A stretch of DNA of 64,000 nt, taken from NCBI GenBank assembly GCA_009767595.1, contig VSDK01013158.1, positions 181,216-245,215 of the forward strand. The letters are read 5' to 3'. The position numbers and the translations under genes were made by a program. Under the pieces are notes generated by a model. That model had not been told where the DNA came from. It saw only the letters and a list, made by a program, of their open reading frames with translations, and searched no databases. This DNA is from Symbiodinium kawagutii. Lineage: Eukaryota; Sar; Dinophyceae; Suessiales; Symbiodiniaceae. This document shows, one piece after another, positions 11,201 through 19,854 of this stretch. Position 1 is the first letter of the stretch. Every line of letters begins with the position of its first letter.

Positions 11201-11921
11201 TATCACTCCACCGGCTATTGCGCGGTTGTTTGCTCGCATGAAGTTGCCAGCTTCGGCTTTTCAAGCTTTCATGGACAACCTGCAATCGTGCAACCTAGTC
11301 GAGCAGGCCACCCAATCGCCCTTGATCGCAGGAAGCATTCGCTCCATGCTGTCCAGCACATGGTTTGCTGTTCAGAATAGCCCGCACATCATGGCGCCAG
11401 CCACGGGTAGCAGGCCCGGTGATCCGGTTGCTGACGTACTCTTCAGCTTCGTCATGAGCCACATCATGGAGGAAGCCATGGCCAAGATAGGAGAAGTGGG
11501 CCATTTGCAGCCACCAGCATGTGATGATTTAGTCATGCCACATGGCGTCACTTGGGTAGACGACATAGCTCTTGCGGTTTTTGGTCAAGCCAGCAACCTG
11601 TGCTCGCGTGTCACCCAGGTGTTGGGCCATTTCCTCGACAGTATGACGGAACATGGCATGACTTTGAATTTTGCACCAGGGAAGACATCGGCCATCATGA
11701 CATTCCGGGGCAAGAAAGCACAACATTTCAGGCGCCAGATGGAGATGCAGCATGGACGAGGTCTTCCAGTTTTTTCTGAACATCTGGGGATCCAGATGTT
11801 GCCCATTGTGCCTCATTACAAACACCTGGGGGGTTCGTCACTCGAAAAGGACACTTGCTCCCAGAAATTCGTGTGCGCTCAGCTCAAGCATTGGCCAATG
11901 TGCGTCCCATCAAACGGTTGA
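8172..11921 (+). CDS. Retroelement ORF3: RNase H, AP-endonuclease and reverse transcriptase
   Basis: The ATG at 8172 overlaps the ORF2 end by 47 bp. RNase H lies at residues 101-250 with the full DEDD set: D107 (YTDG), E156, D183 and D242, plus H232. An AP-endonuclease (EEP fold) follows at 321-590, with N329, E367, D481/N483 (LGDFNC), D546 and D575/H576. This nuclease would nick target DNA for priming. The reverse transcriptase spans about 840-1220, with AAGLDGI, GRKGLSTSALR, D993 (FLDLKSAF), a GDPVADVLFS helix and the active-site WVDD (D1130, D1131; a YxDD variant). After the LGG at about residue 1221 the frame degenerates: the RT thumb continues in the -1 frame. RNase H upstream of the endonuclease is unlike usual LINEs, where it follows the RT. 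Confidence 0.88.
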   Translation: MQGSHRPHSRFHTEDNTGLRSEPVGSAGCDQFMIGTPSHLALHHHLGDDADLLSLQEAWEYLVGSTTTKLNTDWTALPHLHPAAQFAMSITAPATTNAFDEIHFYTDGTAAKGDTAWALVALGIQAGGIHISKLGYAGAVLDDELGDFTPNAMDAEATALIAMCEITFALQPDAGCQIVCHCDSASAGKGAFGVQDIATTHDQSAPRQQLARTLVHLVQCRHAVSLRHVYSHEYQPWNELADSLAACIREGWQPPVGHHHSAARLASHSLRNWAWLLHGYSVALPDIRTILQNKPPVATNTDIDSALAGSAPTPSATTETIHIVMGSVNVGTLDYRSEDYATSSSWKTRELLVQCEKHGLAIVAAQETRARTSQVLREGEWARFIAAANQGIGGVELWFHLPHFEKAFQRQVQLTQDFSVWHQDPRILGIRFAVAGFCIDVCSVYAPQKAHSVDTIQSWWEALDAALSNRPDNAPLFLLGDFNCSLGSVTTSRIQDHAADFEDVGGEAFRLLCDKERLIVPATFANWQQGPSHTFESTKGGKTRIDFIGVSEQVVSGIEKTFVLYDIEALSGAQDHHMTCLHMMLQAGPQGAPGIVRRRFYDRELAKAHPEEVRKHVLDTMPQVPWDCDTNHHWTLLREHLQSSCAQYFPVPKRKKRQLYFSPSAWSLVCHKKELKSAHRQQAKALFALKRAQALHRLKPRRLRMTQPFISDFTIHNAALQEALLLYQCCTLEHRFRQQKRSDWKLWYRQQLDASIQAANTANNSQLHRVLKPKRMVQKHAGKLRVDLPSLHDANGHLLTTRTKRALAWQAHFGSIENADPTHMTHLLSQSSPTCEPLPAAALQQLPDIFALEKSLRAMQPDRAAGLDGIGAEVLRSNVEQTARHTFPLLLKMCIRSQWTPEFCGGWLVPLWKGKGSKNQLSNHRAILLEPTCARAFSRAIRPRLEAAYADTAFPMQYGGRKGLSTSALRLQVRMWQQNALVTQHSVALVFLDLKSAFYQVAKQLLAADNITPPAIARLFARMKLPASAFQAFMDNLQSCNLVEQATQSPLIAGSIRSMLSSTWFAVQNSPHIMAPATGSRPGDPVADVLFSFVMSHIMEEAMAKIGEVGHLQPPACDDLVMPHGVTWVDDIALAVFGQASNLCSRVTQVLGHFLDSMTEHGMTLNFAPGKTSAIMTFRGKKAQHFRRQMEMQHGRGLPVFSEHLGIQMLPIVPHYKHLGGSSLEKDTCSQKFVCAQLKHWPMCVPSNG
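11828..11834 (+). other. G-run frameshift point, candidate -1 slippery heptamer
   Basis: Six G followed by T, read in the RT frame as G GGG GGT, match the X XXY YYZ form of a -1 slippery heptamer. A -1 slip here passes from HLGG into FVTRKGHLLPE and directly continues the RT thumb encoded downstream. A one-base deletion from a G7 run, by mutation or assembly error, would look the same. Confidence 0.5.
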
Positions 11922-14017
11922 CGCAACATCCTGGCCTGGCCTTGGACAAACGCAGACATATCATTCAAAGCATGGGCATGCCCATCCTCACCTTGCATAG
12001 TGGCACCTGGCACAACATGAACCAGGGTGAATATGACGCTTGGGTCGCTGGGGTCCACAAGATGTATCAGTGCCTTTATCGGGTTTCGCCCCAGGACCAT
12101 GAGCATCGCTCTCTGGTGCAGCTTGCTGCTGACATGCAACAGCCATTGCCCATGGAACTCCTGCACGTCCAAAAACTCCGACTGTGTGCACAGATCCTCA
12201 AATCTGGGGACCATTTCGTGTTTCAAGCCTTGGTTTTCAATCATCGAGTAGCAGGGTCTGCCTCATGGACTGCCAGTTTACTTCGCAGTGTGCACTGGTT
12301 GGGGGAGCAAATCGACTCCCAGGACATTCCGCCTGCATTGTTTGAGCTTGATACGGTTCCGCAGTGGCTCTCGCTGATCCCATATGCACGTTCGCTGCGA
12401 AAACAAATTCAGGCAGCATTGCGTGCGCACCAGCTCCGTATCCAAACCATGCTGGCCCTTGATGCTCATGCCAAATTTCAAGATGAGTTGTTGGCAGACA
12501 TGTCGTGGGATGGTCCTCCTGCACCCAGGCGTGAGGTCCAACCTCACCAATGTGATGCCTGTGCAGCCACCTTTGCAACTGCCGCGGGATTGGCTGTCCA
12601 TCAGTCAACCAAGCACGGAGCTAGAATCGCAGTCAGACGCTTCGCGCCCGATCCTGCATGCAGAATTTGTGCCAGGTGGTATCATACTCGCCCTCGAGCG
12701 ATCCTGCATCTACAATCGAGCTCTACCAATTGCTGGGTTCAGGCCATGAGACGCTTTCAGCCTCTGTCCTTGGAAGACACCAGCAAATTGGACGACCTTG
12801 ACCGAGCACAAAAGGTTGCCCATCATCAACGTGGCCTACGTTCCGCAGAAGCTGACCAAATTTGGAGGCCCGCTACTGAGGAGGAGCTGAAGGACGTCAT
12901 GGGACTTTGCCCTGAGCCAGCCGCTTCCGATGATGAGATGCCCACCGTTGAGGAGTTGGCTCTTTGGTCCACGTATGGCCTTTTGCCACCGGGACGAGGG
13001 GGACGCCAGCTGACCACACGCAAAACCACAGCTCCACGAGTCTTCAATCTCATGGCCGAGCTCAGAGACTGGGAAGGAAGACGCTTGCAGACGGTTCAAC
13101 ACTGGTGCCCGCAGCCAGACTGGGTACCACGTCCGTTCTCTAGTGGCGAAGCCTATGTACTCTTGTTCTTCTCAGGGCATCGCCGCGATGGCGATATCGC
13201 CACCTGGGTTGCACAGTTGGGCAATGTCACTCCCATTTGCATCGATTTAGCGATTGACCCGGATGCCGGGAACGTCCTTAGTGATGACATCTGGATGCGA
13301 CTGATTCGGGCCAGGCGTGTGCGTGCTGCACACGCCGGTCCGCCTTGCGAGACCTATACAGAAGCGAGGTGGCTTGAGCTCCCAGGCCAACAGGGCCCCA
13401 GACCTCTGCGCTCGGCCACGCACCCCTGGTGCATGCCGCAGCGTCGGGAAAAAGAAGTCCGCCAATGTCACATTGGGACCATCTTGTTTCTCCAAGCAGT
13501 GAAGCTTTTGATGCTTACATGGGCGCATGGAGGGGCGATAACGTTGGAGCATCCAAGAGGCCCCCAGTCAGCCGAACTTCGCTGGTGTATTTGGTTCTCT
13601 GCATTCCTTCGCCAATGGCTCCTTGCTCCTGGCGTCTACATTGTCCAGTTCTTGCAGGGACCCCTCGGTCAGATATCAGCGAAACCTACTACCCTTCTTG
13701 TAGGCAGGCTACCTGGCTTGGCAGCGCGATTGTTTGCCGCCTATCAGAAGGGATGGAAGGCTACTGCCTCCTTAGGAGGCAAAGATTCTCAAGGAGCATG
13801 GAAAACAGCTCGTGCCAAGGAGTACCCTACAGCTTTGTGCAAGGTCTTGGCAGAGGAGTTTGTCACCTTTGCGACATCCCAGCCGGAAGAGGACTTTGAC
13901 GCCTTGACACCGGAGGTTCACGAGATGCTCGCAAAGCTCCAGAATTGGGACCCATACCTCACCGATGGCAGTGCCGGGGTTATGGCTGCGGACTATCACC
14001 CGGACGCCTACAAGTGA
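11834..14017 (+). CDS. Retroelement ORF4: RT C-terminus, zinc fingers, methyltransferase-like domain
   Basis: This is the -1 continuation of ORF3, with no ATG near its start. A TTG at 11855 is the first start-like codon, and residues are counted from it. The first 200 residues are the RT thumb and connection. A C2H2 finger (C233, C236, H249, H254) is followed by a C-x2-C-x12-H-x7-C motif (C269, C272, H285, C293), so nucleic-acid binding is likely. Residues about 435-630 resemble a DNA cytosine-C5 methyltransferase core. LLFFSGHRRDGD is like motif I, ICIDLAIDPD is an acidic strand, AGPPCETYTEARW carries the Pro-Cys of motif IV, ITLEHPRGP is like the ExP motif, and KPTTLLVG follows. Motif VIII was not seen, so activity is uncertain. 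The stop TGA ends at 14017, 121 bp before the element end. Confidence 0.75.
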   Translation, partial: FVTRKGHLLPEIRVRSAQALANVRPIKRLTQHPGLALDKRRHIIQSMGMPILTLHSGTWHNMNQGEYDAWVAGVHKMYQCLYRVSPQDHEHRSLVQLAADMQQPLPMELLHVQKLRLCAQILKSGDHFVFQALVFNHRVAGSASWTASLLRSVHWLGEQIDSQDIPPALFELDTVPQWLSLIPYARSLRKQIQAALRAHQLRIQTMLALDAHAKFQDELLADMSWDGPPAPRREVQPHQCDACAATFATAAGLAVHQSTKHGARIAVRRFAPDPACRICARWYHTRPRAILHLQSSSTNCWVQAMRRFQPLSLEDTSKLDDLDRAQKVAHHQRGLRSAEADQIWRPATEEELKDVMGLCPEPAASDDEMPTVEELALWSTYGLLPPGRGGRQLTTRKTTAPRVFNLMAELRDWEGRRLQTVQHWCPQPDWVPRPFSSGEAYVLLFFSGHRRDGDIATWVAQLGNVTPICIDLAIDPDAGNVLSDDIWMRLIRARRVRAAHAGPPCETYTEARWLELPGQQGPRPLRSATHPWCMPQRREKEVRQCHIGTILFLQAVKLLMLTWAHGGAITLEHPRGPQSAELRWCIWFSAFLRQWLLAPGVYIVQFLQGPLGQISAKPTTLLVGRLPGLAARLFAAYQKGWKATASLGGKDSQGAWKTARAKEYPTALCKVLAEEFVTFATSQPEEDFDALTPEVHEMLAKLQNWDPYLTDGSAGVMAADYHPDAYK

Positions 14018-14138
14018 GATGCTGCCGCAATTTTCTGTTTGAGCCAAAGTGCTCCATGAAATCGGACTGCTAAAGCAGCTTTTGGTCCGGTTTTGCAAGC
14101 AGGCGTCATACAGACACTAACGCAGTGGAAAGAAAAAG

Positions 14139-14150
14139 TAAATCGCAGGA
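14139..14150. repeat. Right copy of 12-bp target-site duplication
   Basis: TAAATCGCAGGA is identical to 3032-3043. It directly follows the purine-rich end GGAAAGAAAAAG of the retroelement. Confidence 0.75.
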
Positions 14151-14940
14151 CATTTCTAAAATCAATTGTTTCTCCACTCAAAGGACCAAAAAGTAATAAG
14201 CACCCGCGTATCGCTAAGGCACAAACAGTGGCCAACAGAAATTTTATTGAAATGAGGATACAGTCAACATTTGGCAGCCAAGATGAAGATTTCACAACAG
14301 CAGGTAGTTATTGTATTAACTATGGGATGCAATGGGGATGTAACCAATGCCAATCGGCGATAATTTCGTAACTAGAATAGAAACAACAACTAAGGAACCG
14401 GGGACATATCTGGTATGATCGAAATCAACAGGTTTTCAATTCACATCAGTTCCCTAGAATACGGGTCTCAAAATGAGGACCTCCAATTTGTTGGAACTGT
14501 TTTCTCAGAATGATTCCATTCATTAAGCATTTGTTATTAATAAACCATCTATGATCGATTAACCACCATGAATCGACTGTTATTGAGTTAACCATGAATG
14601 AATTAGAACCATGAATTGATCAGCCATTACTTGATTCACCATTAGTTACTCATTTATTAACCGTTGGGACCACAACCTTTAGTCATTAGTTAACCATTCA
14701 TTAATTCAATGAATTAATCACGGGGTGATCATGAGTTACGGATCATTGATTTAATTCATTAAGCCAACCTTCCGATAAGTTACTAAATCATTGGCCAAAA
14801 CCATTGAATAGTTACTCAATAATCATTAGTCACTAGTTAACCACTAGTCACTAGTTGACCACTAACTAACCATTGATTTAATTACTGTAATCACTGAACC
14901 ACCCGTGGTTCACTGATCCCACCACCTTTGCGGTTCCAAG
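14151..14940. repeat. AT-rich TTAACCATTGA low-complexity tract
   Basis: From about 14517 the sequence is built of loosely repeated words such as ATTAACCATT, CACTAGTTAACC and GAATTAATCA, without a fixed period. 14151-14516 holds nothing recognisable. The same vocabulary returns at 27.6-28.3, 30.2-30.5 and 39.6-40.2 kb. Confidence 0.6.
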
Positions 14941-15053
14941 CGTTGCTCCCCGTCGGCGCTCCACGGAAGGAGCTGCGAGACAAGCGCGCTGAAATGAAGG
15001 ATGCGCTGGTGCGGAGACCAGAGACCTGGGCCAGGATGGTGGATGAATGGGGG
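14941..15053 (+). CDS. Exon-like segment, product unknown
   Basis: A GC-rich island in AT-rich DNA. The open frame reads LLPVGAPRKELRDKRAEMKD and then ALVRRPETWARMVDEWG, charged and helix-like. It follows a CCAAG acceptor and ends at a GTAAAT donor in phase 0. No family recognised. The distance to the next exon-like segment is about 0.9 kb. Confidence 0.4.
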
Positions 15054-15090
15054 GTAAATGGTGGGTAGATGGTTGGCGGTCAACCAATGG

Positions 15091-15294
15091 CGAGCTGGGT
15101 CAAGCAGTTTGCCAACCAACTAATGGGGGATAATAACCAGCATTATACGGAAAACAATGGTCAAGCAGTTAACCAACCAAGTGATGGGGAAATAGTAAGT
15201 ATGGGGGATAATAGACCAATTTTTCGGGAAATGATATTCCCAATTGATGGCTACGGGGGATAAAAACCAACATGAATAGGGAAAACAATGTTCA
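15091..15294. repeat. Dispersed repeat family 2, tandem partial copies
   Basis: The phrases GGTCAAGCAGTT, AACCAACCAA, GGGGGATAATAACCA and GGGAAAACAATGG recur here several times. They reappear at 23134-23239 and 55471-55552, and in inverse orientation inside the foldback element at 27.8-28.0 kb. Confidence 0.6.
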
Positions 15295-15991
15295 ATGTTG
15301 GGCAAATAGACCTGTTGGCATGTTGGGTAAATGGGTGCTGGCAACGAGTGGCAGCCAACTGACGGCCCATTGATAATTGTTTCACCCGCGATGGCTGCTC
15401 CGAGTGACCCACATGTACGTAATTTACATGGATGAACCAACCATGAACCACTTAAAGAGTGTGTCAAACAATACCAATAGTGATGATTCACCAACAAGTT
15501 TAGCAGCTCATAGTGACCCAAATATGGCTGAACCAACAACGAGCTTAATGATTTCGTGTGGACCCTGCCACGGCTGGTCTCCTCTGGTGGTTGTTGGGAT
15601 GTTCGAAGGATTTGTCAGTAGGTTTGAAATTGGGAGTTTAACAAGGCTGCTGCAACTAATGATTTGTCATTTGGAATGCCAATCAATTTGGACAACTCAT
15701 GATAAAACCGATGGCAAGACCCAATGAAAACTACTGGACTCAACATTTTTGATCGTACAAATTGCATGGAATTGGTATTGGCAAACTAGAGCCTGGCCAT
15801 CCACTACTGCAGATGGGATTTATGTGGGTTTATGCATGTGTTGGATGCCTCCAAAGCGACTATCCATGATCATAAGTGGGAACCATCTTTCTCACAGGTA
15901 TCAGATGGTACCACCATCGGTAGCCTCAGCATGGGATGCAACCCCTCATCATCTCATGTGGCTGACAGCTGGAGCGCAGCTCTTGGTGCAG

Positions 15992-16068
15992 GTCGCGGCA
16001 AATGCAAAGAAGAAAGAAATCGACGAAGCCAAGGAGCGACCTGCGGAGCGACCGTCGACGGAGCTCGG
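15992..16068 (+). CDS. Exon-like segment, product unknown
   Basis: The AG|G acceptor GGTGCAG is followed by an open frame VAANAKKKEIDEAKERPAER continuing PSTELG, rich in Lys, Glu and Ala, ending near a GTTGCG donor. No family recognised. The segment from 15300 to 15990 otherwise shows nothing I can support. Confidence 0.35.
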
Positions 16069-16128
16069 GTTGCGGTCGACTGAGGGATGTCTTCACATGA
16101 CATCAACCCCTCACCATCACTTATGAAC

Positions 16129-16433
16129 ACCATTTTTCCACCATTTTTCCACCATTTTTCCACGATTTTTTCCACCATCCTGAGAGTCTTAGATTTGAGT
16201 CAAACTGGGTCATATTTCAGTCTTGTGAGTTGATCTAGCATATCAAAGCAGATAGTGATTGAAGCAGCCGTTTCGGGATCAGAGTGAGTCCAGCTGTTGG
16301 GTCTTGCGGGCTCGAACAAACAACCGCAGATTCATGATGGTGATGATGATGATGATGATGATGATGGTGATGACGATGATGGTGATGATGATGGTGATGA
16401 TGATGGTGATGATGGTGATCATTCTGATGATGT
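16129..16433. repeat. 11-bp CACCATTTTTC repeat and GATGAT microsatellite
   Basis: About four copies of CCATTTTTCCA lie at 16129-16177. An imperfect GAT/GGT trinucleotide array (GATGATGATGGTGATGAT) follows at 16335-16433. Poly-Met and poly-His frames here are artefacts of the array. Confidence 0.85.
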
Positions 16434-17410
16434 ATGTTTGTTATGTTGTTGGAGTGAAGCTCTTGGTTCATGATGATGCGATGGACTAGGAAACGACTGG
16501 AACTTCTTTCCTTCCTTCCTGTCTGTGATTTGTAACTTAGCCTTTGCGAGGGATATCCCGGAAAAAACGAGGTTTCTTCTTGGTATGTTTCGCTCCTTGA
16601 TGATTCACCGGTTTAGCCAAGCAGGGGGGCCCCTTTCCAGCCGCATAGCCATGATGGTACCCCCTGGCCGTGGGTGGTGTCACCTTAGGAGCTCTTGGCC
16701 CGGAAGCAATCCGAGAAGGGAATGGATCCAGACAGAGAGGAGGGCCCTGGGCTTTTCGCTGTAAACTCCGGCGGTTAGAGCAGAAGTCATGCAAGATGAT
16801 ACCCATGACCCCGGATGCCACATTCTTTGTGGATGGTTTGGCGAATCGGAAGGACAGGAAATCTGTGGAACTCGAACTGTTCATAACATTTCTTGATCCA
16901 AGTTTTCTTGCGCCTGACCGTTCTGACCTTCAGCGATCCCTGTCCAAAAGCACAAACAATGCAGTTTGCAGTGGTCAGTCTCAATGACCTTCACATCAGC
17001 CATGGTAAGTACTAGCCGTTCATGATTGTCAATGGTCAAAAGGGGATGGTCATCCAATTTGTCACTGGGGATTGCAACAACCGCAGACGATCATAGCAAA
17101 GCATGCACACTGGAGAGCACCAGAAAGCAAGATGGGCTATGCATTGAGATGACTTGCCGCCAAACCTGGATGGCAGAAATTCTTAAGACATGAGTTGTTA
17201 TTTGCTCCCCTTGATTGGCGGCTGTAAGCTTTGGTTCGCAAGTAGTCTCTGACTGAATCTCTGACACGCCTAACTGGGCCTAGCCGCTCAATGCGGTGGC
17301 GTCAACAAGATGGAGTCTGTTCCAGTCCGGGAAGCGGTCTGGAAAGCAGTTTGTGTCTTGGCTGCTCTACTATCAGCTGCATCCATGGCTGTCAGGTTAC
17401 AGCTGCATAG
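16434..17410. other. No supportable gene
   Basis: An open frame on the minus strand (16884 to 16537) contains a basic segment, PRAPKVTPPTARG and later TKKKPRFFRD, but a plus-strand frame overlaps it and neither has clear splice sites. Nothing else was seen. Confidence 0.3.
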
Positions 17411-17586
17411 GACTGGACTGTAGACTCTGACTTTGAAGCCCCAGGTGAAAAGCCGCAGATTTTCCAATGCGAAGATTTCTTGACCTCCGAAGAATGCGCA
17501 GCCATTCGTCGTTTGGCAGAGGCCAGGAATATTCCTTCGATGTTTCAAGGTCAGGGAGAAAATAGGACATGGAGAGGCGCAGGAAA
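17411..17586 (+). CDS. Prolyl-4-hydroxylase-like exon (2OG-Fe(II) oxygenase N-terminal part)
   Basis: The open frame begins after a CATAG|G acceptor and reads DWTVDSDFEAPGEKPQIF and then QCEDFLTSEECAAIRRLAEA, ending with ENRTWRGAGK at a GTGAGG donor. The pattern 'Pro-x-Ile-Phe, four residues, Phe-Leu-Thr-x-Glu-Glu-Cys, Ile, Leu-Ala' is the start of the prolyl-4-hydroxylase catalytic domain (compare DNFLSDEECDHLIELAK). The later Arg-Thr is also typical. The Fe-binding His-x-Asp should lie in a later exon that I could not identify, so this may be a fragment. Confidence 0.5.
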
Positions 17587-17949
17587 GTGAGGTGCAAGCA
17601 GCATTTGCCATACGAATCCAACGGACTTTTGCCACCTGCAATTTCGCACGGCCATTCTTGGAACTCCAGGTTGTTGCTCATTAAGCGTTAGTACCCTGCC
17701 ATATTGCCAAGCCTCGCGTTCCTATGGGAGGCCAGTTTGCCTGCCAAATGCTTCTCAAAGTTTCGGATGGATCTGGACGCGGACCCTCAAGGCACTGGAC
17801 AGATCTGGACAGCGTAGTGATTTGGTGCACAAGATTTCTGGACTGCAACATACTTGCAGCATGTGGGTGTCTCTTAAAAACAGAGAACTTCCCTTAAAAA
17901 GGTTGCTTTCTTCCTATAAATGGTTTATACAGTACTCATGCCATTAGAT

Positions 17950-17980
17950 GATTTGGGGGGTCCCCTAGTTTGAGAAACCA
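17950..17980. mobile_element. Isolated right arm of foldback element
   Basis: GGGGGGTCCCCTAGTTTGAG followed by AAACC matches the right inverted arm of the foldback family described at 27828-28026. No left arm was found in the preceding 200 bp, so this is a truncated copy. 17981-18744 shows no gene. Confidence 0.5.
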
Positions 17981-18744
17981 TCTCGACACAACATCCGAAC
18001 TGGAGTGGTTTAGGCCCAGGAACCCATGGAGGAATAACATGGGATCGAGCCATGATCCTGGAGGTTGGCTACACCTTCGGTGGCGGATCTACCTTCCAAG
18101 CAATGGGTTTGACCTACAGTCTGGATATAGTGGTCGATACCTGAGAAGGAAACCGGAAACCGGTAGCACCATATGAACAACTCTCCAGCGCTGATCTAAC
18201 ATCAAGACTGATAGCAAGAACAATCGCAGGAGTATGTAGTTTCAGCACATCTTTGAGCATCGTCAGAATCTGAAACTACGTGGTTCTTGGATTTGGGCCT
18301 TCTCCAGGACGACTCTTGAAGCGGATTATCCCATGCTGACCGATGAAATTCCTGACACCCTTTCGTTCAACGCTTCGGCTGCCTTGTTTTTGACATGGCC
18401 TTACTTTGTCCCGCATGGATTTTAATTAGGGTATATCTATGGGGTACTCCATAGTCAACCCAACAAAGTTTGCTTCCGATGTTGGAAAACAGTCAACTTT
18501 TCTTGGGTGGTGGTACCATTTCTCGAGACACAGAGTATTTGTAGTTGTGTCTTCCTCATGGCTGATCATTTCACAGCTTTTTCCTGCGGCTAAGCATCAT
18601 CAAGGGGGTTGAAACAGTCCAGCAGATTCGTTCCAAGAATTATGACCCATTGTTGAACATGAACCACCATCGTTTTGGACTATAAACCACCCAGAACAGC
18701 CAGTAATAAGCCAGGGCTCCGTCCCAAGCTATGACCGCACCTGA

Positions 18745-18769
18745 NNNNNNNNNNNNNNNNNNNNNNNNN
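18745..18769. other. Assembly gap of 25 N
   Basis: Twenty-five undetermined bases. The equal-length run suggests a fixed-size scaffold gap, so the true spacing is unknown. Confidence 0.99.
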
Positions 18770-18792
18770 CCCCCCTGACCCGCTCAGGGGCC

Positions 18793-18880
18793 ATGGCTTC
18801 CGCGCAGCCAAAGGATGCTGCGGTGCTGCGGGCAGTGGAGCGGCGCGCCTGGGCTCTCTCCGGCGTGGCGCCGCACCAAG
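18793..18880 (+). CDS. Exon-like segment starting MASAQPKDAAVLRAV
   Basis: Very GC-rich against its surroundings. After a CGCTCAG|G acceptor, an ATG at 18793 opens MASAQPKDAAVLRAV then ERRAWALSGVAPHQ, ending at CACCAAG|GTGGGC. It could be an initiator exon of an Ala/Arg-rich protein. It abuts the assembly gap, so upstream context is lost. Confidence 0.4.
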
Positions 18881-19854
18881 GTGGGCCGTTGCCATGGGTA
18901 GAGCTGGAATTCACGGCATGTTCTCGTGGATGTTCAGGGTATGGTCCATGTTGTGGTTCATGGTACGGTTCATGGTATGGCTCATGGTCGATAAATAAGC
19001 CTAAAAGAGAATTGGTTGATGGTTGATGCAAGGCGAACTAATTGGGATAAGGTTTGACATGTGTGAGCGACTCGTGGGTGGCTTGATAGTTGATATCCAA
19101 AAGCATGGGTATGCTGTTGAGAAACCTCTCAATGCGATTTCAATCTTTGCTTTTTAGTGGATGACTTTCACTCGGTCTGTTTCAATGCGGCACTCGATTT
19201 TACCCTGGTAAAACAGTGTCATGAGGCTCTGGGATGGCTTTCTCCATGACCTTTGCCATGGATTGTTTCATTGAGATTAAGGTGCTTAACCTCACAAGTT
19301 AAACTATTGAAATTGACAAACATTTACAATCATGAACTCCTATCACTGGCGATTTGCAGGTCCCAAGCAAACTGCAGCAGCCCCATATTCCACCAGCGTT
19401 GATGCTGTACTTGAAGAACCAACACTGCGACTTGCTGATGTAATCTTTTCAGACGAAAGCAGTATTCACTTGTCTACAAAGTGATTCTCCCCGACTAGGT
19501 AAATGGATACGTGACCTGGATAGCCGCAAGTTATGTTAGATATGACTATACTCGGTGAACTACCACAACCAAAACCTGCAATCCATGGCCATGAAAAATC
19601 ATCCAACCAGCATGCCCCTTAGATCCCCACAGTTGAATGACTTGACCCAGAAGTCTCATGCGATTCTCCCAGGAGAGATGCCATGGGCTGTGCACTTCAC
19701 TCCTGCTGAGCCATGGCAAGCGGTTGGATCCGATCCCCCCAGGTATAGATTCCTAAGCAGAGAGGTTTATAGTGATTGATGGACTCCTAGGGATGCTGAT
19801 GGATGTGGTACTTTCGAAGATGAGTCGGTTGAAAGGACAAGTCGGGTTGATAGT

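Larger units (their letters stand above)
3044..14138 (+). mobile_element. Composite LINE-like non-LTR retroelement, 11.1 kb
   Basis: No long terminal repeats are seen. The element lies between 12-bp direct repeats and ends in an A/G-rich run (GGAAAGAAAAAG). All frames are on the + strand. In order they are a RanBP2-type zinc finger plus coiled coil, a triple-repeat protein, RNase H, AP-endonuclease, reverse transcriptase, C2H2 and CCHC-like fingers, and a C5-methyltransferase-like domain. Key catalytic residues of RNase H, endonuclease and RT are all present and only one frame break lies inside a domain, so the copy looks young. About 340 bp of 5' untranslated sequence precede the first good ATG and 121 bp follow the last stop. 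The domain content argues for an autonomous element of a dinoflagellate lineage. The clade cannot be assigned without a phylogeny. Confidence 0.85.

Noticed and set aside
14030-14060. TTTGGCTCAAA on the minus strand as a spliced-leader relict
   Set aside because: Only about 10 bases match, the end differs (AAAC instead of AAG), and it lies antisense in the retroelement 3' end.
17288-17681. Minus-strand frames over the prolyl-hydroxylase-like exon
   Set aside because: The plus strand carries the recognisable FLTSEEC motif; the minus frames are shadows.
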